64,000 nucleotides of DNA. Source: G963422445 sp963422445. GTDB lineage: Bacteria > Pseudomonadota > Alphaproteobacteria > Thalassobaculales > Thalassobaculaceae. A program made the position numbers and the translations under genes. The notes beneath the pieces are model-generated. The model had not been told where the DNA came from and did not search any database. It was given only the letters and a program-made list of their open reading frames with translations. The DNA is taken from contig OY729512.2 in the NCBI GenBank assembly GCA_963422445.2, positions 3,968,001-4,032,000 on the forward strand, read 5' to 3'. Below are positions 9,106 through 18,189 of the stretch, piece after piece; position 1 is the stretch's first letter, and every line of letters begins with the position of its first letter.

Positions 9106-10929
9106 ATGGATCTCCGCAACGTTGCGATCATTGCGCATGTCGATCACGGTAAGACAACGCTGGTGGATGTCCTGCTGCGGCAGTCTGGAACACTTCGCGA
9201 CAATCAGAGAATAGCAGAACGCGCCCTTGATTCAAACGATCTGGAGCGTGAACGCGGAATTACGATTCTTGCAAAATGCACGTCGGTCGTCTGGCGTGAC
9301 ATCCGCATCAACATTGTCGATACGCCCGGTCATGCCGATTTTGGCGGAGAAGTGGAACGCATCCTGTCGATGGTTGACGGGGTGTTGGTCCTCGTCGATG
9401 CGTCGGAAGGCCCGATGCCGCAAACCAAGTTCGTTCTCTCCAAGGCGCTGACAGCAGGACTGCGGCCAATCGTCGTCGTCAACAAGGTCGACAAGCCGGA
9501 TCAGCGGGCCTACGCCGTACAGAACGAAATGTTTGACCTGTTTTCGAATCTCGGCGCGACGGAAGAACAGCTTGATTTTCCAACATTGTTCGCATCAGCC
9601 AAACAGGGCTGGGCGTCGGATAATCCGGATGGCGCCGGCCGCGATATGTCCCCCTTGTTCGAACAGATCGTCAGTCACGTTGCAGACCCAGATGTTGACG
9701 ACACGCAACCGTTCCGGATGCTCGTCACGATCCTTGAAGCAGACCCGTATCTTGGCCGGCTCCTGACCGGCCGTATCGAATCCGGTGTTGTTCGCCCGAA
9801 TATGCAGATGCGGGCCTTGTCACGAACTGGTGCCGTCCTCGAGACGTCGCGCATCACCAAGGTTCTGGCATTCCGGGGACTTGAGCGAACGGCGCTCGAC
9901 GAGGCCGAGGCTGGCGATATCATCGCGCTGGCCGGTCCCGTGAAAGCAACGGTCGCGGATACTATTGCCGATCCTGTTGTCGAGCAAGCGCTTGAATCGC
10001 AACCGATCGATCCCACGACGATCGCGGTTGCCTTATCAATCAATGACAGTCCGCTAGCTGGGCGGGATGGCAACAAATTGACGTCACGCATGCTGCGGGA
10101 TCGGCTGTTTCGGGAAGCCGAGGCCAATGTGGCGATTCAAGTCACGGAAACTCCCGGCAACGATGCGTTCGAAGTGTCGGGGCGGGGCGAATTGCAGCTC
10201 GCCGTACTGATCGAGCAGATGCGCCGGGACGGTTACGAAATGGCAATCAGCCGCCCCCGCGTCCTGTTCCGGACCGATCCCGCCACCGGAGAACGACTTG
10301 AACCTGTCGAGGAAGTCGTGATCGACGTCGATGAGACATTCACCGGTCCGGTTGTCGAATCCCTTTCCGAGCGTCGCGGCGAACTCTTGGACATGCGAAA
10401 TTCCGGTGCCGGGAAACAGCGCCTGCTGTTTCATTGTCCCTCGCGCGGCCTTATCGGATATCACGGGGAATTCATGACACAGACACGAGGGACCGGCGTC
10501 ATGAGCCGGGTATTCCATTCCTATGTGTCGCACAAGGGGCCGGTTCCGACACGTCGCACCGGTGTTCTCATTTCACTCGAACGCGGGCGTGCTTCCGGAT
10601 ATACCTTGTTCAATCTGGAAGATCGCGGTCAAATGATGATTTCAGCTGGCGACGAGGTCTATCCTGGGATGATCATCGGTGAGCACAATCGAAACACCGA
10701 TCTTGATGTCAATCCGCTCAAGGTCAAGCAGTTGACAAATTTCCGGGCCGCCGGCAAGGACGATGCAATCGATCTGACATCACCCATCCGCATGACACTG
10801 GAAAAAGCGATTGCCTATATAGGCGAGGACGAACTTGTCGAGGTGACCCCAGCCTCGATTCGTTTGCGTAAACGATATCTTGATATCCATGACCGCAAGC
10901 GCAATGCCCGGCGAGTAACAAGAGCATGA
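9106..10929 (+). CDS. typA: Ribosome-associated GTPase TypA/BipA
   Basis: A 607-residue translational GTPase of normal TypA length. The G1 motif AHVDHGKTT lies at residues 10-18, G2 in RGITILAK, G3 DTPGHADFGGEVER and G4 NKVDKPDQ. Downstream are the EF-G-like domain III/V segments and the TypA-specific C-terminal domain (KVKQLTNFRAAGKDDAI near the end). TypA binds the 70S ribosome, aids assembly of the large subunit at low temperature and affects stress responses. An in-frame TTG at 9046 exists upstream, but MDLRNVAIIAHVDHG is the family's normal N-terminus, so I chose 9106. Monocistronic by spacing. Confidence 0.96.
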   Translation: MDLRNVAIIAHVDHGKTTLVDVLLRQSGTLRDNQRIAERALDSNDLERERGITILAKCTSVVWRDIRINIVDTPGHADFGGEVERILSMVDGVLVLVDASEGPMPQTKFVLSKALTAGLRPIVVVNKVDKPDQRAYAVQNEMFDLFSNLGATEEQLDFPTLFASAKQGWASDNPDGAGRDMSPLFEQIVSHVADPDVDDTQPFRMLVTILEADPYLGRLLTGRIESGVVRPNMQMRALSRTGAVLETSRITKVLAFRGLERTALDEAEAGDIIALAGPVKATVADTIADPVVEQALESQPIDPTTIAVALSINDSPLAGRDGNKLTSRMLRDRLFREAEANVAIQVTETPGNDAFEVSGRGELQLAVLIEQMRRDGYEMAISRPRVLFRTDPATGERLEPVEEVVIDVDETFTGPVVESLSERRGELLDMRNSGAGKQRLLFHCPSRGLIGYHGEFMTQTRGTGVMSRVFHSYVSHKGPVPTRRTGVLISLERGRASGYTLFNLEDRGQMMISAGDEVYPGMIIGEHNRNTDLDVNPLKVKQLTNFRAAGKDDAIDLTSPIRMTLEKAIAYIGEDELVEVTPASIRLRKRYLDIHDRKRNARRVTRA

Positions 10930-11496
10930 AGTCATGAAAGCTGCCATCTGATAAACGATTACCTGGCCTTCCACCGACAGCATGTCATTCATCCACAGAT
11001 TATCCGCATGACATCGGTATCTTGCCTCATCCTTCGATTTCCCGACTCGCTTCTGAACCTCCCGACTTGTCGCAGAAAGGAAATGCAGTCTGCGTATTGT
11101 AGGATATTTTACCGATAAACTTGCAGAAATGCATCACTACGGCTTTTTTCTTTTGAGGTATCCATGCTTAAGAACAATGCACCGGAAAAGCTGCGAACAG
11201 TGCTCGATCAGTGGAATGACAGTTCTCCACAGACAGTCAAAGCTTCACCGAAGACGTCTCGATTTCGGGTATCAAAGCCCGGACAGTCAATCATGACGAT
11301 TACAGCACCAGGATTTATTGGTGGATCGTCTTCACGCGCCATTACGAAATCAAAATTGCTTTGAATCAGCTCCACTCTCATCGGTACGTCGATGAATAGC
11401 GGAAAGCATATGAGATCGGACTATATGTCTCTGATGTAGAAAATATGTTCCAATACATTCTGATCAATGACATCTCGACAACCGTGCGCGATGACC
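10930..11496. other. Intergenic stretch after typA
   Basis: About 570 bases, noticeably less GC-rich than the flanks. A 66-codon open frame at 11164-11364 has no recognisable domain or good ribosome-binding site, so I do not call it. No clear terminator hairpin with a T-run was seen. Confidence 0.45.
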
Positions 11497-13038
11497 TTAC
11501 CAATACAGATCCCGGAGCAGGCGTTTGTAAAGTTTGCCATTCTCTTGACGTGGCAGCGATTCACTGAAATCAACCGAGCGGGGGCATTTGACGTGACTGA
11601 GGCGCTCGCGGCAGTAAGCAACTAGTTCGGCCTCGAACTCCTTGCCCGCCATCGCCATGTCAACAGGCTGGACAATCGCCTTCACCTGCTCCCCGTATTC
11701 CGGATCCGGCACGCCGATGACCGCAACATCAAGGACGGCCGGATGGGTCACGAGTAGATTTTCCGCTTCCTGCGGATAAATGTTCACACCGCCAGAGATG
11801 ATCATGTTGGCCTTGCGATCAGTCAGATACAGATAGCCATCGCCATCAAGGTAACCGATGTCTCCGAGTGTACTCCAGCCATGGCGGTTTCGCGAACCAG
11901 CAGTCTTCTGCAAATCGTTGTGATACTCGAATTCCGGGCCATCCGCAAAATAAACCACCCCTTCCCGGTTGACCGGTAACGGCTCGCCGTCATCCCCGCA
12001 GACATGGACTGTACCGATCGCGGCGCGTCCGACCGAACCGGGATGGGCAAGCCATTCGGTGCTGTCGATGACAGTCAGCCCATTGCCTTCGGACCCGCCG
12101 TAATACTCGACGAGGATCTTGCCGAACCAGTCGATCATCCGACGCTTGACGTCGACCGGACACGGCGCCGCCGCATGGATCACGCAGGTCAGACTGGACA
12201 GGTCGAAATCGCTCCGCAGTTCGTCCGGCAAACGCAACATTCGAACAAACATCGTCGGCACCCACTGGCTTTGCGTAACCTTGTGACGTTCGATCAGACG
12301 CAGAGCCGATTCAGCATCGAACTTCTCCATGACGACGATCGTCGCGCCAAATCTCAGGCTGCGCAGTGAAAACAGCAACGGTGCCGCGTGATAAAGCGGG
12401 GCCGGCGAGAGGTAGACGGTGCTCTCGTCAAATCCGAATATCCCGGCCATCAGTCGATGACCCGGTGGCGCAATCCCGAACGGTACATCCGGGAAAGCCT
12501 TCACGACGCCCTTTGGCCGCCCCGTCGTGCCGGAGGAATACAGCATTTCGACTCCCTCCGCCTGATCGTCGATCGGATGCGCCGGCACGGAGTCCAGTTC
12601 CTTTTCGAGGGCAATAAATCCCGGCAAGGCTCCACCTGCCATGAAACGGCCGTTCGCTGAAATTCCGAACATGCGCAAACGGGTAGCGGTATCCCCCAGA
12701 ACCGGGGACGTTACGAGAATACGGGCGCCGCAATCCTCAAGGATGTAATCGACTTCGTCCGGAGCAAGATGCGTGGCAACCGTAGCAACCCGCAGGCCGG
12801 CTCGAATGCCGCCCCAGACGAGCGAGAGATAGAGGGGATGGTTTTCCAGAAAGATCGCGATCCGGGCGCCGTGCCGCGCTCCGGACCTTCTCAACAACTG
12901 CGCAAACCGATTGGAAATCGCCTCGAATTCGGAAAATGTAATCTGAATCCCGGAGCCTCCCATGATCACGGCCGGACGATCGGGTGTCTTTGCAGCATAG
13001 ATTCCGGGGTGGTTGTAAACGGCGGTCGACTCGGTCAT
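11497..13038 (-). CDS. AMP-forming acyl-CoA synthetase/ligase
   Basis: A 513-residue adenylate-forming enzyme. The P-loop-like motif YSSGTTGRPKGVVK is around residues 165-178, the second adenylation motif is YYGGSEGNG, and GDIGYLDGDGYLYLTDRK with the following GGVNIYPQEAE forms the A8 hinge. The C-terminal catalytic lysine lies in ENGKLYKR. It activates a carboxylic acid to its acyl-CoA via an acyl-adenylate. A strong GGGTAGGAC precedes the ATG. It is divergent from the alpha-methylacyl-CoA racemase gene with 109 bases between them, so the two may share a regulatory region. The acid substrate cannot be read from sequence; branched-chain or sterol side-chain acids are plausible given the neighbours. 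Confidence 0.92.
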   Translation of the reverse strand: MTESTAVYNHPGIYAAKTPDRPAVIMGGSGIQITFSEFEAISNRFAQLLRRSGARHGARIAIFLENHPLYLSLVWGGIRAGLRVATVATHLAPDEVDYILEDCGARILVTSPVLGDTATRLRMFGISANGRFMAGGALPGFIALEKELDSVPAHPIDDQAEGVEMLYSSGTTGRPKGVVKAFPDVPFGIAPPGHRLMAGIFGFDESTVYLSPAPLYHAAPLLFSLRSLRFGATIVVMEKFDAESALRLIERHKVTQSQWVPTMFVRMLRLPDELRSDFDLSSLTCVIHAAAPCPVDVKRRMIDWFGKILVEYYGGSEGNGLTVIDSTEWLAHPGSVGRAAIGTVHVCGDDGEPLPVNREGVVYFADGPEFEYHNDLQKTAGSRNRHGWSTLGDIGYLDGDGYLYLTDRKANMIISGGVNIYPQEAENLLVTHPAVLDVAVIGVPDPEYGEQVKAIVQPVDMAMAGKEFEAELVAYCRERLSHVKCPRSVDFSESLPRQENGKLYKRLLRDLYW

Positions 13039-13147
13039 GTCCTACCCTTGGTGTCGCCAGAGTTGATTGCGCCCCTGCATAACGCGACTATCAAGGACGG
13101 TCCACGGGGAATGATGACAACACCGGCAACACGGAGGAAGATCAGAG

Positions 13148-14293
13148 ATGGGTCCGTTGAAAGGAATCAAGATCGTCGAAATGGTGGGAATCGGCCCTGC
13201 CCCGCATTGCTGCATGCTGCTGTCCGACATGGGTGCCGAAGTTATTCGCATTGACCGCCCTGGCGGCAACAAGGTCGGTGGAACCAACCGGGCCGCGGTT
13301 CTTAACCGGGGCCGCAAATCGATCGCGATCGATATCAAGACAGAAGCCGGGTCCGAAACAACGCTGCGATTGATCGACCAGGCCGACGGACTTGTCGAAG
13401 GATTTCGCCCCGGTGTCATGGAACGACTTGGCCTTGGGCCCGACCTCTGCCTGTCACGGAATCCTGCCTTGGTCTATGGACGGATGACCGGTTGGGGCCA
13501 GTCCGGACCGCTCGCGTCCGTCGCCGGTCATGATATCAACTACATTGCCCTTTCAGGCGCACTCGCATCGATCGGAGATCAGGAACGCGGCCCGGTCCCG
13601 CCTCTGAACCTGATCGGTGACTTCGGCGGTGGTGGGATGATGCTGGCGTTCGGGATGGTCTGCGGTCTTCTGGAAGCTCGCGGATCCGGTCAGGGTCAAG
13701 TGATCGATGCATCAATGCTTGAAGGTTCGGCGCTCCTCATGGCGGGTATCTTCATGTCACGCAACTCTGGATCCTGGAATCGTCCGCGCGGCGAAAATTG
13801 GCTCGACGGTGGCGCTCCGTTTTACTGCACCTATCAGTGCGCCGACGGTGAGTGGATATGTATCGGCTCGATAGAACCCCAGTTCTATAAACTGCTACGT
13901 GATACCCTTGAACTCATCGACCCGCTTTGGGACCGGCAATGGGATCAGGCGGCCTGGCCCGAACAGAAACGTCGGCTGCGCGATATCTTCCGGACGCGGA
14001 GCCGCGCGGAATGGACCGAACTTATGGGACAACTCGACATCTGTTTTGCACCGGTAATGAACCTTGAAGAGGTTCTTGATCACCCGCATACTCGGGAACG
14101 GGATGTGTTCTTGTCGTCTGACGGCAATATCGAGCCTGCACCCGCACCACGGTTTAGTCGAACCCCGCCAGCGATCCAGTCTCCACCAGCCCGGCCCGGA
14201 GAACACAACGATGAGGTTCTCTCCGCCTGGGGCTTCCAGGACAGCGAGATTGCCGGACTGCGGGATGCCGGAGTCCTTGCTGATCCCGCATGA
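13148..14293 (+). CDS. Alpha-methylacyl-CoA racemase (CaiB/BaiF family)
   Basis: A 381-residue class III CoA-transferase fold protein that looks like a racemase rather than a transferase. The catalytic pair known from alpha-methylacyl-CoA racemases is conserved: H128 in AGHDINYIALSG and D158 in LIGDFGGGG. This GHDINY/GDFGGG combination is the racemase signature. The N-terminal MGPLKGIKIVEM and ADMGAEVIRIDRP-type loop are normal for the family. Racemases convert 2R- to 2S-methylacyl-CoA so that beta-oxidation of branched or sterol side chains can proceed. A GGAGG lies 10 bases before the ATG. Next to an acyl-CoA ligase, this suggests degradation of methyl-branched acids. Confidence 0.9.
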   Translation: MGPLKGIKIVEMVGIGPAPHCCMLLSDMGAEVIRIDRPGGNKVGGTNRAAVLNRGRKSIAIDIKTEAGSETTLRLIDQADGLVEGFRPGVMERLGLGPDLCLSRNPALVYGRMTGWGQSGPLASVAGHDINYIALSGALASIGDQERGPVPPLNLIGDFGGGGMMLAFGMVCGLLEARGSGQGQVIDASMLEGSALLMAGIFMSRNSGSWNRPRGENWLDGGAPFYCTYQCADGEWICIGSIEPQFYKLLRDTLELIDPLWDRQWDQAAWPEQKRRLRDIFRTRSRAEWTELMGQLDICFAPVMNLEEVLDHPHTRERDVFLSSDGNIEPAPAPRFSRTPPAIQSPPARPGEHNDEVLSAWGFQDSEIAGLRDAGVLADPA

Positions 14294-14318
14294 GACGAGC
14301 CCACGGCCATTACTTTGG

Positions 14319-15221
14319 TCACCTCGCTGTCTTTGCCGCAATCCGGTCACGAATCGAAAGGATCCTGCTTGCCCGGGCAACTACCGGAACATCGATCATC
14401 TTGCCTTCGAAGGCGACCGCTCCGTCTCCTGCTTCCATGGCGGCATCGTAAGCCGCAACCATGGCTTCGGCCCGTGCAATCTCGGTATCACTCGGCGTGA
14501 ATGCTTCGTTCAGAATGGGTACCTGTTTCGGATGGATACAGGCGCCGCCGTCAAATCCCAGGCGACGGGCCAGAACCACGTTCGAACGAAACAGGTCAAG
14601 ATCGGTGAATTCCGCGATCGAGCCGGGATATCCGACCGGCATCACACCGGCCTCGCGCGCTGCAACCTGGACGCTCTGGTAAAAGCTGAGCAACGACAGG
14701 CCTTCGGGTTCGACCATCCCCATTTCAGCGGAAAAATCCTCCTGGCCAAGCGCCAGCGCCGCAAGACGAGGCGTACTGTGCGCAATGGCCCTGACATTGC
14801 TGTAGCCCTTCGGGGTTTCGATAAGGATCATCAGGCGGGTATGACCGCGAGCCATGCCTCGCTCATCCTCAAGTTCGTCGATCATTTCGCAGATCAGGTT
14901 GACATGATCAGCCGATTCGACCTTGGGTAGAACGAGACTGCAGACTTCCGGCCATACGCTCGCCTCGAGATCGGCTACGGTCATCCGCATCGGCCGATTG
15001 ATTCGTACCAGGACATCTGCGCCAGCCTGCCCGACTGAGCGCGCGACCTCGCGCACCAATGCCCGCGCCCGCGGCTTTTCGTCTGGCGCCACGGCATCTT
15101 CGAGATCGACCTTGATCGCATCGGCGCCACGCTCGTGCGCCTTGGCGACGAAACGCTCGCTTGTCGCCGGCACATAGAGCATTGAACGCCATAACGGCAT
15201 AGCCTGCCCGTTCACCGTCAT
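14319..15221 (-). CDS. CitE-like CoA-ester lyase (HpcH/HpaI family)
   Basis: A 300-residue CitE-like lyase of the HpcH/HpaI TIM-barrel family. Visible are RSMLYVPA at the N-terminus, the DLEDAVAPDEK motif for Mg2+ and substrate contact, the catalytic IET segment (MILIETPKGY), LGQEDFSAEMG and IHPKQVPI near the C-terminus. Such enzymes cleave malyl-CoA, citramalyl-CoA or similar 3-hydroxy-dicarboxyl-CoA esters to acetyl-CoA plus an oxo acid. Its start codon overlaps the stop of the upstream CoA-transferase by one base (TGATG), so the two are co-translated. The pairing is typical of itaconate, mesaconate or methylaspartate-type routes; substrate is inferred. Confidence 0.88.
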   Translation of the reverse strand: MTVNGQAMPLWRSMLYVPATSERFVAKAHERGADAIKVDLEDAVAPDEKPRARALVREVARSVGQAGADVLVRINRPMRMTVADLEASVWPEVCSLVLPKVESADHVNLICEMIDELEDERGMARGHTRLMILIETPKGYSNVRAIAHSTPRLAALALGQEDFSAEMGMVEPEGLSLLSFYQSVQVAAREAGVMPVGYPGSIAEFTDLDLFRSNVVLARRLGFDGGACIHPKQVPILNEAFTPSDTEIARAEAMVAAYDAAMEAGDGAVAFEGKMIDVPVVARASRILSIRDRIAAKTAR

Positions 15222-16444
15222 CAGATTACTCCTTCGTCCTTGAGGTCGTTCAAGTCGTCGGCGGAGAAACCCAATCCGCCCAGTATTTCCATATTGTGCT
15301 GCCCGATCGCGGGCGCCGGAGTCCGCATCCGCGCCGGCGTGCCCGACAACCGTGGTACCCCGGCGTGCATTGGCAGCCGGCCGGTCTCGTCGTCCGGCAA
15401 ACTGACCAGGGAACCGCGTTCACAAACATAGGGATGCGTCATCAATTGCTCGATATCGGCAACCGCGCCAACCGTCACATCGGCCGCATCGAAAACAGCC
15501 AGGCACTCCTCCTGGGTTCTGGCGGCCATGAAGTCCTCGACGATGGGATCGAGAATATCGTTGTTGGCCAGACGGTCGGTATTGGTCCTGAACCGCGGGT
15601 CGGTGATCAGTTCAGGATGGCCTATTGCATGCATCAGGCGTTCGTACATAGCCTGCATTGAAGCGGAAAGCGCGACGAACTTGCCGTCCTTACAGCGATA
15701 GACATTGCGTGGCGCCGTGGTCGTCGACGTACTGCCTGTGCGCGGCGGCACAGCCCTCGAAATCGAATAATTCGCCGCCACTGGTCCCAACACCGACAAG
15801 ATCGGCTCGAACAATGACAGGTCGATGACCTGCCCGGCCATGCCCTTGCGTTCGGTTTCCCGGACCGCGACCATGATCGCGAACGCGCCGTAAAGACCAG
15901 CGATCATGTCAGCCATAGCCAACGGCGGAAGCACGGGCGGCCGGTCGCCATAGCCGTTCATTGCCGCAAATCCCGACATAGCTTCTACCAGACTGCCAAA
16001 GCCGGGCTTGTGACTCCAGGGGCCGGTCTGTCCCCAACCGGACACTCGGACAACCGTCAAAGCCGGATTGCGAGCCTGCAACGCTTCCGGTCCGATTCCC
16101 CAACGTTCGATCGTACCGGGTTTGAAATTTTCGACGAGGATATGGGCGGTTTCGGCGAGCTGCAGCAAAATATCACGTCCCTGGTTCTTGCGGAGATCCA
16201 GTGAAACGCTCTTCTTGTTGCGGCAATAGACTTTCCAGTGCGTGCTGACACCATCAGTCGTCCAGTTCCGCAGATCATCACCCGTACCGGGCCGTTCAAT
16301 CTTGATTACCTCGGCGCCGTAATCCGCCAGCACATGGGTGACCATGTTTCCTGCGACCAGACGCGAGAGATCGATCACGCGAATTCCATCAAGCGGAACC
16401 GGAGCATCCGGGTCGAAATTATCCTCAATCAAACCTGCCGTCAT
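15221..16444 (-). CDS. Class III (CaiB/BaiF) acyl-CoA transferase
   Basis: A 407-residue family III CoA-transferase. The acceptor aspartate that forms the glutamyl/aspartyl-CoA intermediate is D179 in LAMADMIAGLYG. The family N-terminal loop ADYGAEVIKIERPGTGD is present, and the GHDINY racemase motif is absent, so it should transfer CoA between acids. I chose the ATG at 16444 rather than the in-frame ATG at 16471 because a strong GGAGG lies 7 bases ahead of it. It is translationally linked to the CitE-like lyase that follows. A pathway such as CoA activation of a C5 dicarboxylic acid followed by cleavage is a reasonable inference. Confidence 0.88.
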   Translation of the reverse strand: MTAGLIEDNFDPDAPVPLDGIRVIDLSRLVAGNMVTHVLADYGAEVIKIERPGTGDDLRNWTTDGVSTHWKVYCRNKKSVSLDLRKNQGRDILLQLAETAHILVENFKPGTIERWGIGPEALQARNPALTVVRVSGWGQTGPWSHKPGFGSLVEAMSGFAAMNGYGDRPPVLPPLAMADMIAGLYGAFAIMVAVRETERKGMAGQVIDLSLFEPILSVLGPVAANYSISRAVPPRTGSTSTTTAPRNVYRCKDGKFVALSASMQAMYERLMHAIGHPELITDPRFRTNTDRLANNDILDPIVEDFMAARTQEECLAVFDAADVTVGAVADIEQLMTHPYVCERGSLVSLPDDETGRLPMHAGVPRLSGTPARMRTPAPAIGQHNMEILGGLGFSADDLNDLKDEGVI

Positions 16445-16562
16445 TCCATGACCTCCATACAATCCGTCCATGGCGCAATATCGGCGATTCGGTACTTGAC
16501 CATGTCCGGATCAGTTCAGCAAACTGCCGCCCGATATGACCCTTGGACCCGGGAGACGATCA

Positions 16563-16748
16563 ATGGCGGGCGAGAAGGTACAAACGACCTTCGAAGTACA
16601 GGAAGACGCACTTGCAATGCTGGATGATGCGGCCAAGAAACATGACCTTGAAAGCCGTGATAAGGCACTCCGGTGCCTACTCGACTATTGCGCGGAAGAC
16701 GGGGACTGGGACGAGATTTTCGACGTCGTTCGTTGCCGCCGTTGCTAG
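16563..16748 (+). CDS. Small putative ribbon-helix-helix protein
   Basis: A 61-residue protein read from ATG 16563 with GGGAG 8 bases upstream. The first 45 residues look like a ribbon-helix-helix fold: a short beta strand (KVQTTFEV) followed by two amphipathic helices (EDALAMLDDAAKKHD and RDKALRCLLDYCA). The tail is acidic (EDGDWDEIFDVV) and ends in CRRC. Such proteins bind DNA as dimers or act as antitoxin-like regulators, but I recognise no named family and see no toxin partner. It sits alone between the divergent CoA-transferase and the convergent threonine aldolase. Coding is supported by codon pattern and the ribosome-binding site; function is open. Confidence 0.68.
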   Translation: MAGEKVQTTFEVQEDALAMLDDAAKKHDLESRDKALRCLLDYCAEDGDWDEIFDVVRCRRC

Positions 16749-16762
16749 AATCACAGACATCA

Positions 16763-17830
16763 TCACGATGCGTGAGCCTCTGCGGCGGCAAGAAAATGCG
16801 CGACATCGTCCGGCGTCGTGCTGAAACTCGCTACCAGGCGGGCCGAAAGTATGCCGTCGGCGGCACCCCAGCTGTAGAAATCGCACCCTGAATCGCGAAG
16901 GCTCGCGGCCATCCCTTCCGGCATGGTCAGAAAAATCATGTTGGTTTGCACCGGAACACCGATCGTGACACCGGGAAACCTCGAAAGGCCATCGGCCAGT
17001 GTCCCGGCCATGCGATTGGCGTGGGCAGCCAGTCTGAGCCAAAGCCCGTCTTCGAGATAAGCTGCGAGTTGGGCCGAAAGCACCCGCATCTTGGAAAACA
17101 GGTGCCCGCCGCGTTTGCGACGAAATTCGAAATCGCCCGCCATGTCCGGAGCAAAAAAAACCACAGCCTCCGCAGCTAATGCCCCGTTCTTGGTTGCCCC
17201 CAGGGACAACACATCGACTCCCGCCTTCCATGTTGCCTCTGCCGGTGTCACCCCTAATGCCGCAATCGCATTTGCAAGCCGCGCGCCATCCATTTGCAAG
17301 ACCAATCCATGCTCATGGCAAACGTCCGCGATTGCGCCGAGTTCATTTACTGAATAAACCGCGCCAACTTCACTGGCCTGCGTAATACTGACCGCTGCCG
17401 GCTGCGCATGATGAACCGGCGGGGCGGGCGAATCGACTGTCAGCCGTTCCCGAAGGTCGGTCGCCGTGATACGTGCAGCGTTACCATCAAGCAAAGAGAG
17501 TTTGCCGCCGCCCATGTAAAACTCCGGGGCGGCGCACTCATCTTCTTCGATATGCGCTGCTTCATGGCAGAACACGACACCGTAAGGCGGAGAAACCGTC
17601 GCGAGCGCGAGGGCATTGGCTGCCGTTCCGGTGGCGACCGGATGAATCACGACATCACGCTCAAACACTGACGACGCAACCTCTGTCAGGCGCCGGGTAT
17701 AGACGTCGTCACCGTAAGGCATCGCGGAGACCCCTGCAGCTTCAGCCAACGCCGCCATGACTTCAGGCGCGGCGCCAGCAGTGTTGTCACTGGCGAGGTT
17801 TACCTGTCGGACATGAGGACGCGTCGTCAT
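16763..17830 (-). CDS. Low-specificity threonine aldolase / beta-eliminating lyase
   Basis: A 355-residue PLP enzyme of the threonine-aldolase group (fold type I). The cofactor lysine is K214 in LSLGATKNG, and the aspartate that holds the pyridine nitrogen is D181 in QMDGARLANA. The N-terminus NLASDNTAGAAPEV and PYGDDVYTRRLTE are family-typical. The enzyme splits threonine, allo-threonine or a phenylserine-like amino acid to glycine and an aldehyde. Its ATG overlaps the DUF6476 stop by 4 bases (ATGA). The family is certain; stereospecificity cannot be read. Confidence 0.9.
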   Translation of the reverse strand: MTTRPHVRQVNLASDNTAGAAPEVMAALAEAAGVSAMPYGDDVYTRRLTEVASSVFERDVVIHPVATGTAANALALATVSPPYGVVFCHEAAHIEEDECAAPEFYMGGGKLSLLDGNAARITATDLRERLTVDSPAPPVHHAQPAAVSITQASEVGAVYSVNELGAIADVCHEHGLVLQMDGARLANAIAALGVTPAEATWKAGVDVLSLGATKNGALAAEAVVFFAPDMAGDFEFRRKRGGHLFSKMRVLSAQLAAYLEDGLWLRLAAHANRMAGTLADGLSRFPGVTIGVPVQTNMIFLTMPEGMAASLRDSGCDFYSWGAADGILSARLVASFSTTPDDVAHFLAAAEAHAS

Positions 17831-18189
17831 CGGGGTTTTTCCAGAGTTCGGGGCAACACGGTTCCAAGTTGTTGTCCAGTGAAACCGTCAAGGACAAGGA
17901 TTGTCGAGACCCCGTGAGCCGTTTTGAGATGAAGATACAGATGACCACTATCGGCGGAAACCGAAACGACCTCGGCATCGCCCGGCAAGGCAACGGGAGC
18001 AGTCCAGGATATTGCGGAATCACGGCTGGCGTAGTTTCCGGTCATCCGGTTCACAATGGTAACGCCGACGACCATTGTTCCGGCAACAATCAGAATGCCC
18101 ATCACGATAACCAGAACAATCAGAAATCTTTGAACGCCGGGGTCACCGATATTCAGCTTGCGAACAGTTTGGTTTATGTTGTCCGGCAT
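17827..18189 (-). CDS. DUF6476-like single-span membrane protein
   Basis: A 120-residue protein with one clear membrane helix (about residues 22-45, FLIVLVIVMGILIVAGTMVV) and a periplasmic-type C-terminal part of beta-rich character (VSVSADSGHLYLHLKTAHG). It resembles the DUF6476 family that alphaproteobacteria keep next to the RluA-type pseudouridine synthase and rpoH. Function is unknown. Its start codon interlocks with the divergent pseudouridine synthase start (shared CATG), so transcription of the pair starts from inside each other's reading frame. It overlaps the downstream threonine aldolase start by 4 bases. Confidence 0.72.
   Translation of the reverse strand: MPDNINQTVRKLNIGDPGVQRFLIVLVIVMGILIVAGTMVVGVTIVNRMTGNYASRDSAISWTAPVALPGDAEVVSVSADSGHLYLHLKTAHGVSTILVLDGFTGQQLGTVLPRTLEKPR

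Noticed and set aside
11164..11364. 66-codon open frame after typA
   Set aside because: No recognisable motif, no good ribosome-binding site, low-GC context.
13148..14293. Annotation as an ordinary CoA-transferase
   Set aside because: The His-Asp pair GHDINY/GDFGGG marks a racemase instead.
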